Shown here piece after piece: positions 53,266 to 64,000 of a DNA stretch of 64,000 bases. The stretch lies in the NCBI GenBank assembly GCA_013215805.1, contig JABSQM010000014.1, positions 62,001 through 126,000 on the forward strand, given 5' to 3'. The notes beneath the pieces were generated by a model that was not told the origin of the DNA, made no database searches, and saw nothing but the letters and a program-made list of their open reading frames with translations. This stretch comes from Piscirickettsiaceae bacterium (GTDB lineage Bacteria > Pseudomonadota > Gammaproteobacteria > Nitrosococcales > Methylophagaceae). Each line of letters begins with the position of its first letter. The first letter of the stretch is position 1. Position numbers and translations under genes: made by a program.

Positions 53266-53873
53266 TCACTTTTTTACACAAAATTGCAGATAAGTCAATT
53301 TTTCTACAGCTTCATGCAATGCGGGGTAATTAAACTGACGCAAAAGATTGCAAGGAGATACCACCAAGAACCTGATTGGATAGGTCTTATGAATCAGTGC
53401 TCGAATATTTATTGCGATGCGGTGTGTTACGGATCCCCGAGAAAGCCAGCTTTATACGACATTAATAGCATTGATTACTATTTGCAAACCAATTCATCAT
53501 AAATAGTATAAAATAACATGAACTTACCTTTCTTGCATAATATTTCGCTAATAATAATCTCATAAAGCTGAACATTCTAATTAAATATGGGTGAGTGTCT
53601 TTATTAAAAGAAAAGAAAAATATTAACTTAAAATAACCATGAGTTATGACGTTATTAATACCTCTCATGAAAATTAAAGTATGTAGCATAGCTAAAAACT
53701 ACCACGAATATTATATATCCATGTTATAAAAACAAAATAATATCGGACAGATCATATATTTACTATCGCATAGACAAATAACGACCTAATATTAACTAAG
53801 ACTAAAAGTCAGGTAAAAGCCGATATAATTCATGATATATTATATGTTAAAGCCTACTACATAAGGTGAGTTC
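53266..53873. other. Tail of the relic island and gap before yebC
   Basis: A 72-codon open frame at 53284-53502 (containing KIARRYHQEPDWIG) keeps the less AT-rich composition of the MATE wreck and may be another gene fragment of the same island; no family was recognised. From about 53510 to 53873 the sequence is AT-rich with no coding trace. Confidence 0.35.
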
Positions 53874-54608
53874 TTATCTTTCCTCATCAGAAAAATTGGC
53901 ATTAGTATAAACATATTGCACATCGTCCATACCTTCAAATGCATCAATCATTGCCAGAACCTTTTTCTCATTTCGTGCATTTAAAGTCACTGTGATTTTT
54001 GGATACATGATCACATCAGCAGATATCATTGTTAAGCCTATAGCCTCCAACGAATCCTTCACCGATAAGTAATCCTTCGGTGCCGTTAATACATCGATGC
54101 TGTTATCGTCATTAGTAATGACATCATATGCACCTGCTTCTAATGACACCTCCATTACAGTATCTTCATCGGTACCAGCCCCATAAGAGATAATGCCTTT
54201 CTTACTAAATAAATAAGACACACTACCATCGGTACCCATGTTGCCACCGTACTTAGTAAAAATATTACGCACTGCAGCTACTGTACGATTACGATTATCG
54301 GTTAAACAATCCATCATAATTGCAATTCCATCTGGACCATAACCTTCATAACGAATATCTTCGTAATTTATATCATCAGGCGCCCTAACGCCACGTCTGG
54401 CCGCACGATCAATCACATTCCGGGACATATTTCCATTCAAGGCTTTGTCGATAACAGCACGCAGCCGCGAATTATTATCTGGATTATTGCCCCCTTCCTT
54501 TGCAGCAAAGCTAATTTCATGAATAAATTTAGTAAATAATTTACTACGTTTAGCATCCTGATTGCCTTTACGATGCTGAATATTAGCCCATTTACTATGA
54601 CCTGCCAT
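53874..54608 (-). CDS. yebC: YebC/PmpR family protein (translation or transcription regulator)
   Basis: A 244-residue YebC, normal length. It begins MAGHSKWANIQHRKGNQDAK, the family signature, followed by PDNNSRLRAVIDKALNGNMS, YEGYGPDGIAIMMDCLTDNR, RNIFTKYGGNMGTDGSVSYL and, near the C-terminus, DAFEGMDDVQYVYTNANF. Family members act as DNA-binding regulators or help ribosomes through difficult motifs. It usually precedes ruvC; here ruvC is missing and the relic island lies downstream. ilvE lies 33 bases upstream on the same strand. Confidence 0.96.
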   Translation of the reverse strand: MAGHSKWANIQHRKGNQDAKRSKLFTKFIHEISFAAKEGGNNPDNNSRLRAVIDKALNGNMSRNVIDRAARRGVRAPDDINYEDIRYEGYGPDGIAIMMDCLTDNRNRTVAAVRNIFTKYGGNMGTDGSVSYLFSKKGIISYGAGTDEDTVMEVSLEAGAYDVITNDDNSIDVLTAPKDYLSVKDSLEAIGLTMISADVIMYPKITVTLNARNEKKVLAMIDAFEGMDDVQYVYTNANFSDEER

Positions 54609-54641
54609 GACAATATTTACCCCGAATAATTGCGTCCGAAA

Positions 54642-55580
54642 TTAACTATCTTGCACTAATGTATTCCAATGTGGATACGTCCTGCCACGGCCATAAACAT
54701 GATCAAAATATAAAGATTGCAATTGTTCCGTGATTGGCCCACGGCCATTATTACCAATTGTACGATTATCTAACTCACGAATTGGCGCAACTTCCGCAGC
54801 CGTTCCAGTAAAAAAAGCCTCATCAGCAACATAGACTTCATCACGAGTGATACGCTTCTCAACCACTTTCAGGCCAATGTCCTCAGCTAAAATCATCACC
54901 GTTGCACGAGTAATTCCTTCTAATGCCGATGTCAATTCGGGGGTATACAATACCCCATCCCGCACCATAAAGAAATTTTCACCGCTACCCTCAGAAACGA
55001 ATCCCTCTGCATCTAATAACAATGCCTCGTCATAACCATCTTTCACTGCTTCTTGCAATGCCATAATTGAATTTATATAATTGCCATTAACTTTAGCTTT
55101 GCACATGGTGGTATTTACATGATGGCGCGTAAATGAAGATGTTTTTATTCTAATACCATTCTTCATATTATCCTCTCCAAGATATGAACCCCAATCCCAG
55201 GCTGCAACCATAATATGGGTACATAAATTATCCGCACGAATACCCATGCTTTCGCTCCCATAAAAGCACATCGGACGTATATAGGCGGACTCCAAATTAT
55301 TATCACGTACCGCTATTTTCTGCGCTTCCTTGATTGTCTCCTTATCAAACGGTATATTCATGCCCATAATTTTGGCGCTACGAAATAAACGATCTATATG
55401 CTCTTGCAAACGAAAAATAGAAACACCCTTAGCAGTTTTATAAGCTCGCATACCTTCAAAAACGCCCATACCATAATGGAGAGTATGGGTTAATACATGT
55501 ACTTTAGCGTCACGCCAAGGCACCAATTTGCCATCTAGCCAAATAACGCCGTCACGATCCGCCAGTGTTATGATTGTCAT
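54642..55580 (-). CDS. ilvE: Branched-chain amino acid aminotransferase
   Basis: A 312-residue PLP class IV aminotransferase (E. coli 309). It carries out the last step to leucine, isoleucine and valine, or the first in their breakdown. Family blocks are WLDGKLVPWRDAKVHVLTHT, HYGMGVFEGMRAY, AYIRPMCFYGSESMGI, CKAKVNGNYINSIMALQEA (with the PLP-binding Lys expected in this block), GFVSEGSGENFFMV and GTAAEVAPIRELDNR. It lies 33 bases upstream of yebC. With leuC it suggests partial retention of branched-chain synthesis. Confidence 0.96.
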   Translation of the reverse strand: MTIITLADRDGVIWLDGKLVPWRDAKVHVLTHTLHYGMGVFEGMRAYKTAKGVSIFRLQEHIDRLFRSAKIMGMNIPFDKETIKEAQKIAVRDNNLESAYIRPMCFYGSESMGIRADNLCTHIMVAAWDWGSYLGEDNMKNGIRIKTSSFTRHHVNTTMCKAKVNGNYINSIMALQEAVKDGYDEALLLDAEGFVSEGSGENFFMVRDGVLYTPELTSALEGITRATVMILAEDIGLKVVEKRITRDEVYVADEAFFTGTAAEVAPIRELDNRTIGNNGRGPITEQLQSLYFDHVYGRGRTYPHWNTLVQDS

Positions 55581-57054
55581 AATTACTCATTTATCTAAAT
55601 AAAATTTGTTAATTATCATATAAATTTTATCCCAACCCAAGATTAGTATAGTCATATGTCATGGCAAAATACAGAATCGCGCATATAACTTAAATGTTAC
55701 TGCATGATAAATATAGGTATTTCTATAATACTTTAATATTGAGACACAATAATATGATAAGCACTAATGAGTATACTGACATCAGTATTAGTTGATCACT
55801 AGTGTGTTTGCTTGAATATGTTAGGTCTTTGGATGTTATCTGCATAAAATAATAGCTCAAAAAATATGTTGTCAAATCAAAAGATATGGGCGACCACAAA
55901 TATTTTCCGGCATTAATGACCCCCCTCATTCCCCTATCAAAGCACAATATATCATAGATATTGCTTGCAACCTCAGATCGCATTAATAGCATTATCAATA
56001 TAAGTTACAATAAAATCTAAAAAGATAAAGGATAACATATTTTTAAAGTCATGATTTTATGTTACGTATAATCAAACAAATAACTATATCAAATTGCTCA
56101 GACCTAGGTTTAATGCTCCAAACATCATACATCAATAATTGCAAGTATACATATAACAAATACTATGAACAGCATGCCTAATACAAACCATAAAGCCATC
56201 AACCATCAAAGACAATATGAACACTCACAAGACTACTAAAGTGCTAGATAATGGTTAATTCACCCAATAATTTTTAAAAATACATACATCGTATAATAAT
56301 TATGTATCTTGCATAGTCAATGCTTCTCCAATAAAAATTCTTACCTCTAATTTCTTTTGCTAAACATCAAAATTTTTGTTATATAACATCATCAGCCTAT
56401 TACAAGAAATTCATGCCATGAATAATATTTTAAATATGACATCTTCAAGAATAAATTCATCTCCCTATAAACATTTACCCCTATTTATTTATTAAATAGG
56501 ATGGCATAAAATCATACTACCTAGTATAGATACCAAAATAATAATGAATTTTATGAACACGCTAATATGTCGATATGGTTGAAGCAGAAAAATCATAGAC
56601 ACATTGTGTAGCTTTTTAGATTTATAAGAATAATTTCATTGCCTACATATCATATGCAATAGGTAAAATTATAAATATTTAAGAAAAATATTTATGTAAT
56701 ATCAATGCTCCGTTCTCTCAATTTAGATCATCGCACCTAATTTCAATACAGCTATATGTAATAAGATATTTCAATATCTGCAAATCACTATCTTATCAAA
56801 TTATAGATATTGAAAAATTCAGCGTTCAGGTTTTATGAAATTAGGCCTATATTGTTATCAGTGCTGCCATCCTTATTTTGGAGAGATGATCGCCACCTGA
56901 CAGCAATTAACGATATTTATTGAATCAATTTAATTTTATTCTTTCTAGTTTAGAAACATCCATAATATTAGCGAGATAACAAAAAATAGATTTAAATTAC
57001 AATCTAATCAATTAAAAATTAATAATAAGTAAAAAATTGAAAGTTGAAAATATA
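55581..57054. other. Gene-free gap upstream of ilvE
   Basis: About 1.5 kb, very AT-rich. A 91-residue minus-strand frame at 55723-55998 is hydrophobic but has no recognisable domain, and its codon pattern resembles the surrounding non-coding sequence. Nothing else was seen. Confidence 0.4.
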
Positions 57055-57300
57055 TATTTATAAAAACCTCATTACCTGGAACAGCAAAAGATAAGATAGA
57101 AGGACCTGATTATATTATTTGTCAAACAGGAATAAATAAACAAATTGCGATAATAGAAGCTAAAGAATAATAAATAAATATTGAACCAGATATAAAACAA
57201 AGCACGGAATGTGCAAAGGATTTAAATATTACTTTTGTTTTATAATAAATTAGCGATAGACTGTGAAACACAATGTTATCCTTAATAACAATGAACTTGT
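57055..57300 (+). pseudogene. Possible relic of a PD-(D/E)XK restriction-type endonuclease
   Basis: A single frame reads KTSLPGTAKDKIEGPDYIIC and then GINKQIAIIEAKE, followed after two stops by PDIKQSTECAKDLNITFVL. The combination GPDY...IIEAK fits the PD-(D/E)XK core, and the later QxxxxAKDLNxxFV segment fits the QAxxYAxxLnxxFv helix found after it in Type I HsdR N-terminal domains. Numerous stops make it non-functional. Downstream sequence to about 58000 could be the rest of the gene, but no helicase motif was read. Similarity is short, so this is tentative. Confidence 0.42.
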
Positions 57301-58560
57301 TCTAAATAGTAAAGAATAATGGAGTTGGCGAAATAAGCTTTAAAATTTAAGCGCTAATAATGATTAATTTTAGACAATTTCTATAAATTAAAAATTTAAG
57401 CAATGAACAAATATCTCAATTGAAAAATCCGAATGATATTGCAAACAGCGGGAGCAAAGCCAGCATTAAAAGATTTAGTTAATTTGCAAATATTCATTTC
57501 TAAAACTATTAAGTGAAGATAGACAAATATCTATAAAATGCTGCAAAATAATAATTGAATGATAATATTATGAATATATCAACAACCATGTAATAAGGGA
57601 AATTAAAAACAAATATAGCGATGATGTTTGCCCCTACCTCAACAAAGTCTCTCCGACTCTTGGCATATAATTAACGATCTGGTTTTATCAAGATATTGAT
57701 ACAGATATTACAGGAGATACTGCTGATGATCATAAAAAGGTGCTAACGACCTAAAATAGAAAGCTCTAATATTGATAAAGTAAACAAAAAGCTACATTTT
57801 AAGAAAAATATACTAGAGATTAGTTCTGACATTGTGCATATATGAAAGGTTGGAAATAATAATCACAATTTTATTGAAAGTTTTATAGATCAACAAAAAT
57901 TAAAAATAAATAGCAAAATTATAGACTTAAAATGGTTTTATTGTCAGCAGAAAAGGTTGGCAACTAGAACAACGGCTGTATAAGGTAAAAATGCCTGTTA
58001 TCTCTAGGAGAGCAAACAAGTCCTTGTTCTCATGATGAATCAAACTATGATAGAGATATTATTATAATATCAATTTCGAGTGCTTATTATAGTTTAATTT
58101 GGTACCATTATTATCAAATAATAGACTTATTATTGTGGCGTTGTTTATTCAAGCAATGCAATAATATTAATGATTAAACGCTTATTTTATATTTTATAAT
58201 AATTAGAAGAGAAATTTATCCAACATAGGTCAGGACAGCCGCATATCTATTCATAATATTTATACATACTATTATTCCCAATTCAAAAGCAACAAAAAAT
58301 AGGACGAGCCAATGGCTGATTCATATATGCTTATTTAAGGAGGCTTTCAAAATATTTTAAATAATTCTGCCAAATAAAGTCCATATATAACTTATTCTAT
58401 TATGGCAACAGGCAAATCAATTCATATACATTTGTGAATATCTAAGATATTAGAAAATTATGATATACATTGATCAATCCTTACAACTAATTCCTAAAAT
58501 TATATAAATGGATCGTGCGAGTGTTTGCTTTAACGAAACTCTTTTCTGCCATGATATAAA
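57301..58560. other. Decayed stretch after the endonuclease-like relic
   Basis: About 1.26 kb with scattered short open stretches (for example around 57870-57960, containing FIESFIDQQKLKINSK) and many stops. Possibly the rest of a restriction-modification locus; no methylase or helicase motif could be read. Confidence 0.3.
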
Positions 58561-58576
58561 CCATCATAGTTAAAGC

Positions 58577-58928
58577 CTAATTTTTAAAGTATGCATAAGG
58601 TCTATATTTATATGTATCAACTTCTGCAATTAATTTAATAATTTCCTTGAAAACATCAATAGTATTACTCTCGGTATCACCAACAATTTTAAAAAATGCT
58701 ACCTTTGCAAAATCTCCATGAATGGAAATTATGTTGCTCTAACTTGAATAATCTTCTTATCTTTATACTTATTGATTTCCCCATCGCAGTAATATATCTT
58801 GTAGATTTAAACCACATTTCAAAAATAGTTGATATTTTTATCAAATGACCTTCTAATTTGTTAAACAAATATGTAAGCACATTTATAATATCACTCATAA
58901 CTGTCTTTCTAATTTTCTGACCACACAA
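58577..58928 (-). pseudogene. Unidentified protein fragment in two frames
   Basis: One frame (58928-58689) gives 79 codons from an ATG, containing IINVLTYLFNKLEGHLIKIS. An adjacent frame from about 58725 to a stop at 58577-58579 reads HGDFAKVAFFKIVGDTES and then IDVFKEIIKLIAEVDTYK and RPYAYFKN. The second stretch has ordered charged and hydrophobic residues typical of real protein, so the pair probably represents one frameshifted gene end. I recognise no family. Confidence 0.3.
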
Positions 58929-59421
58929 GCCATTGCTAGCGGCAAAAAATAATGTAGAATTATTTTCATGAAGACTATTAATGACTCATCAAAAATTTAA
59001 TCAAACAAGTATATAATTGATAGTCATAATAATTACAAGCATAGCATTCATAAACCATGACTTTATAAAAATGAGAATATTTATGGAAAATCCAGATATT
59101 TTTTAGATTCTAATATTCATTAAATATTCGTGTGAACAAACTTCATCATTTAGGTATTTTGCATTAAATTGATTATAAGCTCTTCCTTGTTAATTCTGAT
59201 TTAAATTAATCACTTCTTATAAAGTGAGCATAACATTTGTTTGCCTATTGCCAAGACATAATTGACTAATATTAACTTAATGTCAAAGGTATCAATATAC
59301 TACCTCCACACACAGGAATATATAGATTTATTATAAACTTGATATAGATACTTTTGTGGTATTTATTCAGCATAATATCCGTATAGTACAGACCATACAT
59401 TTTATAAAATATTGCATGAAA
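58929..59421. other. Gap downstream of the ThiE-like gene
   Basis: About 490 AT-rich bases; no coding trace, RNA or terminator recognised. Confidence 0.4.
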
Positions 59422-60003
59422 TTACCAAAATTCTGACATACCGGAGATTCCATATGCACCAAATTTACGTGCAATGGATAAATTATCAATACTTTGACCA
59501 CCCAGTGCAAATACAGGCATGTTAGCTAGTGCGGATAATTTAGAAAATTGTTGCCATCCAATAGGTCTTACATCCAGATGACAACCTGCTGTTTCAACAG
59601 GAGATATTGTGATAAAGTCACACCTAACTCTATTCGCAACAGCAATTTCTTCTTCATTGTGACAAGATGCGGCAATGTATTTCACACCATGACTTCTTAT
59701 TTCTTTAATTAATATTACATCCTTAGCATCCTGCAAAGTCAAATGAATTCCCTGAAACGGATATAAAGTCGTTCCATCATAAGAAGATGAATTTAACAAA
59801 AATATACCGCATATATTCGGCGTCAACACCTCCCTTATAATTGTTAAGGTGTACATTTTTGCACGTACTTGGCTTAATTCCCCATCTTTTCTACCAAAAA
59901 CCATTTTAGCAATTACGTCTAAATCATCCTCGTTACTAGTTATAGAATAACGTCTTGGCAAGGCCATGAAATTAAATCTCCAGTTCGATATATGATAGCC
60001 CAT
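59422..60003 (-). CDS. ThiE-like (thiamine phosphate synthase family) domain protein, detached from its usual Nudix partner
   Basis: A 193-residue TenI/ThiE-fold protein. Its best match in memory is the C-terminal half of the roughly 310-residue Nudix hydrolase-ThiE fusion found in Pseudomonas and relatives: ALPRRYSITSNE (family LPxxYxITP), SQVRAKMYT (QLRxK), GIFLLNSSSYDG, GIHLTLQDA, KYIAASCHNEEEI, DFITISPVETAGCH, GWQQFSKLSALANMPVFALG and the ending GISGMSEFW. Family residues LNG and GxHL are only partly kept. The ATG at 60003 has AGGA 7-8 bases upstream, so it can be translated alone; a shorter start lies at 59967. No Nudix box was found upstream. Whether it makes thiamine phosphate is doubtful; the domain's role in the fusion is not settled. 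Confidence 0.72.
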   Translation of the reverse strand: MGYHISNWRFNFMALPRRYSITSNEDDLDVIAKMVFGRKDGELSQVRAKMYTLTIIREVLTPNICGIFLLNSSSYDGTTLYPFQGIHLTLQDAKDVILIKEIRSHGVKYIAASCHNEEEIAVANRVRCDFITISPVETAGCHLDVRPIGWQQFSKLSALANMPVFALGGQSIDNLSIARKFGAYGISGMSEFW

Positions 60004-62394
60004 TATTGATTCCTCATTAATTTCATTAAATAGACCTATGAAACATTATAGATATTTGACATATAAATCGAAATAATAGGTAAAGGTAAAGCACCTATAC
60101 ACGGCAGGAAAAATGCAGGCACAAGATCGCCTTGCGATATATCTATATGCATTATTTAGAATTACCCTGATATCATATATAACTATCAAGGATTTACAAT
60201 ATCTACACTCATATTTATTCGATAAATAATGTCCAAATGTAGCAAGATATTTATCGCTAACATAAGACTAACAAAAATTTATTAATTACTCTGTGTTAAT
60301 TAGAATGTATTTGTTCGTTATAAACGCAATCATTATAAAGACGCCATAATCAGTTATCGAATACCTCGAAATATCCCCCATAAATAATATTAATTACTTC
60401 AATACTAATTATAAAAATTATTTTGATGGACTTAGGAAGTCACAAAACTTATATGCCCAGAAACTTCCAAAAAATAGATAAACACAAATTTATAAATCAA
60501 AGAATGATAAGAGTCCTGTTCATGATATTAATATCATATAATTAACTACCGTACTTTAGAATTTGCAATATCTATAATTATAGAAAAATTAGTATATCAT
60601 GGGATTATACAGCCAGTACCTCAACTCTAGATAGAGATGTTAACTCATTAACATCTTGACTGCAACGGCTTCGAGGAATATTATTCATACCATATGAACA
60701 TTGCATACATTAACGGTTAATGAACATCTAGTTAATAGTTAAATCACACTTAATGTCATTAGTTTACGATAAATATTAAATTGATATCCGTATATAAAAA
60801 CATATTGCTCAACCCAAAATATCTATCATATCAGACTCTGCAAAATAATTTATATTCAGTCATAAATTGTACATTCATGTTATATATGTTTAATAAAATT
60901 AAAAAGATGCACATTAAACGCTATCAATACATCCTTGGATAAAAGAATACCTTTGTGAGGATAAATATAATTAGTGTTAATTATTAACTCAGTTACTGCA
61001 TTAATGCACATTTAGTTTTAATTATTTACCCAAGTCCTGATAAATCATTGGATGATACAGAGCATTGTATATAAAAATTTTTATATTACCCCCGTATATC
61101 ATGAAAAATATATACCATAATATCTATATTAGAAGACTGGCCTTATAACAAGACTTAAGAAACCATATGCTAAAATTTAGTAATATTAGATCACGACCTT
61201 AAGCATTATAGGTAACTTATTAAGGTAGATATATTTCGCATCTTTACTTTTTAGATCACGATAGTATAACCAAAAATTAAATTAATTATTTAAATTTCAA
61301 GATTTCACAATTATAAACTGTGAACTTATTATAATTGATCTTGTCCCAAAGTATTTCCAACTGTTCCTATGAGCAAACATATATTCGGGTGCTAAATTGT
61401 CACAAGTCCTTCTAACTTAGGGTATTCATAGTGATGATAGCTGCCATTTATCTTTTAAAATTTCCATCTCACCAATGAAATAAATTTAATAATTTTAAAG
61501 CTATTAACTTAAACCTAATTCATATGAATATTATATACATCATATATCACTGCCATATATAATAGCGGGTGAGAATCATATGTATCAAAAATAGATATGA
61601 TTGTATTACACCTCAGAGTACTAATTTATATGCATGATTAAACTTCAATTCATAATAAAGGCATATTTATATATTCTCATTTTGCCAAATAATATTTCAA
61701 TTATAGTTATATCGACATTGAAATATAATACACAGCAACATCAAGAATGGACTTAGATACGCATGATGTTCGTACTTGTTAAATGTATCTTAAACACCAA
61801 TTATATACTATATAATAGCATTTTTTACTGGTAAAAATATATTTCCATAAACAAACTTAATTTATGATAAGTAATTGTTACGATTGATACTCTCGCGGAA
61901 AATTAATAGTTGTTTAATATGTTCAATTAGGTTGCTTTATTATTGGATATTAGATTTTAATGACTAATACCATTAATTAGAAAATCGACATGCAAAATTA
62001 TCAAGGATGGCTATCGTAAATTTTAAGCTTGCACACAAATCTTGCAAATTCATAATTTTTTTATAAACGCTTACTAAGCAAGCAATGCACCCAATCCAGG
62101 AAATTGCTACTATCTAACCGCTAATTATGAGCCTACGGGATAGTATTTATTGTTACATTTATATAGATGTAATCTGCAAAATAAAATACTTCCATTATAA
62201 TTCTACAAACATTTGATCTACATAAGTACTGTGCTCAAAGAACTAACCGTGGATTACTGAGCGATAAAATGTATAGCTTTAAAAGTATTATACTCAAACT
62301 AAAGTGGCTTATAAAATTGGGCCGAAACATGCCAACATATAATATAAGAAATAATTTTAAAAACAAAATTATTTTCTTAAGGATTTGTGACCAG
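60004..62394. other. Long decayed gap between the ThiE-like gene and trxB
   Basis: About 2.4 kb, very AT-rich, dense stops in all frames. aat, ate, infA and clpA neighbour trxB in some relatives; none was readable. A short hydrophobic minus-strand stretch just upstream of the ThiE-like gene (about 60060-60150, containing VPAFFLPCIGALPLPI) might be a vestige, but it lacks Nudix features. Confidence 0.35.
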
Positions 62395-63384
<990 letters not shown>

Positions 63385-63433
63385 TTAAATAGTACCTTTC
63401 ATAATTAGTTTGGTAAAGTATCGCAATACATTT

Positions 63434-64000
63434 ATGTTAAAATTGTATTTTTACAACTTGGAAAATATAAATCGCCACAGTCATCTACAGTGGAAGGGAA
63501 CCATAATCAAGAATTTACAAAAAAATACAGTTAGTTTTAGTTTGCGTGAGGCCGCCATAATTTTATGTTTGGCATTGGCAGGCTATCTATTACTATCATT
63601 ATGTTCATACCAACCTATAGATCCAGGCTGGTCTACAACCGGCATGGATAATCTAATTACCAATCGTGGAGGCATCGTTGGAGCTTGGTTATCTGATATT
63701 TTATTATATGGATTTGGTTTTTCTGCTTATTTTTCTCCATTAATATTAGCTTTTGGTGGTTGGTTGCTTTTTAGTTGGGAAAGAATATCTAACATTAAGG
63801 GAAAATTATATTTTTGGATATTACAAATAATCGGTTTAGTTATAACTTTGTCCTCTCTTAGTGGGTTATCAACCTTGAATCTAAATGATGACCTATTACC
63901 ATTTGGAGCTGGTGGAGCGTTGGGCGAAGCAGTGGGACACGGCTTTGAAAGCATATTTGGTTCCGCCGGAACAACGCTATTGTTGCTAGCTGTATTGTTA
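63434..64000 (+). CDS. ftsK: DNA translocase FtsK, N-terminal membrane domain (runs off the window)
   Basis: A frame open from ATG 63434 to the window end, 189 residues. Four or five membrane helices begin near residues 41-58 (AAIILCLALAGYLLLSL). The loop SYQPIDPGWSTTGMDNLITN followed by RGGIVGAWLSDILLYGFGFS is the FtsK_4TM signature (SxxPxDPSWS...NxGGxxGAWLAD), and LPFGAGGALGEAVGHGF matches the later conserved segment. The start could also be TTG at 63443 or 63458. FtsK anchors at the septum and pumps chromosomes apart; the ATPase motor lies outside the window. Confidence 0.93.
   Translation, partial: MLKLYFYNLENINRHSHLQWKGTIIKNLQKNTVSFSLREAAIILCLALAGYLLLSLCSYQPIDPGWSTTGMDNLITNRGGIVGAWLSDILLYGFGFSAYFSPLILAFGGWLLFSWERISNIKGKLYFWILQIIGLVITLSSLSGLSTLNLNDDLLPFGAGGALGEAVGHGFESIFGSAGTTLLLLAVLL

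Noticed and set aside
55723-55998. Minus-strand 91-residue hydrophobic frame as a gene
   Set aside because: No ribosome binding site, no recognisable domain, and composition like the surrounding AT-rich spacer.

Overview
The window reads as the chromosome of a host-restricted gammaproteobacterium in advanced genome decay. By eye, genes are moderately AT-rich and the spaces between them strongly so. Intact or plausibly intact genes cover only about 34 kb of 64 kb (roughly 53 percent, summed from the coordinates given here). At least five recognisable gene wrecks lie in the spaces: lapB, an IS6-family transposase, mutL, rpoN, and a thioesterase plus MATE-exporter pair. The organism looks non-enterobacterial. 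It has type III pantothenate kinase (coaX), S-adenosylhomocysteine hydrolase (ahcY) in a metK-ahcY-metF cluster, an Azotobacter-type 7Fe ferredoxin, and a ThiE-like domain of the kind usually fused to a Nudix hydrolase. I cannot name the genus.

Layout. 1-6.2 kb (minus): holA-proA-nadD, rsfS and the N-terminal part of yhdP. 7.5-11.1 kb (plus): ftsY-ftsE-ftsX-rpoH, then fdxA on the minus strand. 11.9-13.1 kb: wreck of lapB. 13.4-16.5 kb: wrbA, birA-coaX and tRNA-Ser(GGA). 16.7-17.1 kb: IS6 transposase relic. 18.7-24.7 kb: orn, then nnr-tsaE-amiB-mutL with mutL broken. 27.0-31.7 kb: tRNA-Phe(GAA), an outer-membrane porin with a good terminator, leuC and aroC. 34-36.3 kb: ptsN-hpf and a wreck of rpoN. 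36.8-40.3 kb: mutH, a two-gene ABC-2 exporter and dusA. 41.3-44.8 kb: metK-ahcY-metF. 45.1-50.4 kb: tRNA-Lys(TTT) and the complete tolQRAB-pal-cpoB operon. 51.5-53.3 kb: a decayed NRPS/PKS-type thioesterase end followed directly by a decayed MATE exporter. 53.9-55.6 kb: yebC and ilvE. 55.6-59.4 kb: a long wasteland with a possible restriction-endonuclease relic. 59.4-64 kb: a ThiE-like gene, trxB and the start of ftsK.

Working picture. The cell keeps a diderm envelope and a division apparatus (Tol-Pal, AmiB, FtsEX, FtsK, porin, YhdP). It keeps methyl-cycle enzymes (MetK, AhcY, MetF), cofactor steps (NadD, CoaX, BirA) and pieces of amino-acid synthesis (ProA, LeuC, IlvE, AroC). It has lost MutL while keeping MutH, sigma-54 while keeping its operon partners Hpf and PtsN, and LapB control of LPS synthesis. 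Gene order still follows ancestral gammaproteobacterial clusters with members deleted or dissolved in place.

The most unusual signal is the thioesterase/MATE relic. It looks less AT-rich than its surroundings and suggests a secondary-metabolite gene cluster that this lineage once carried. All identifications are from reading translated sequence; no database search was run.
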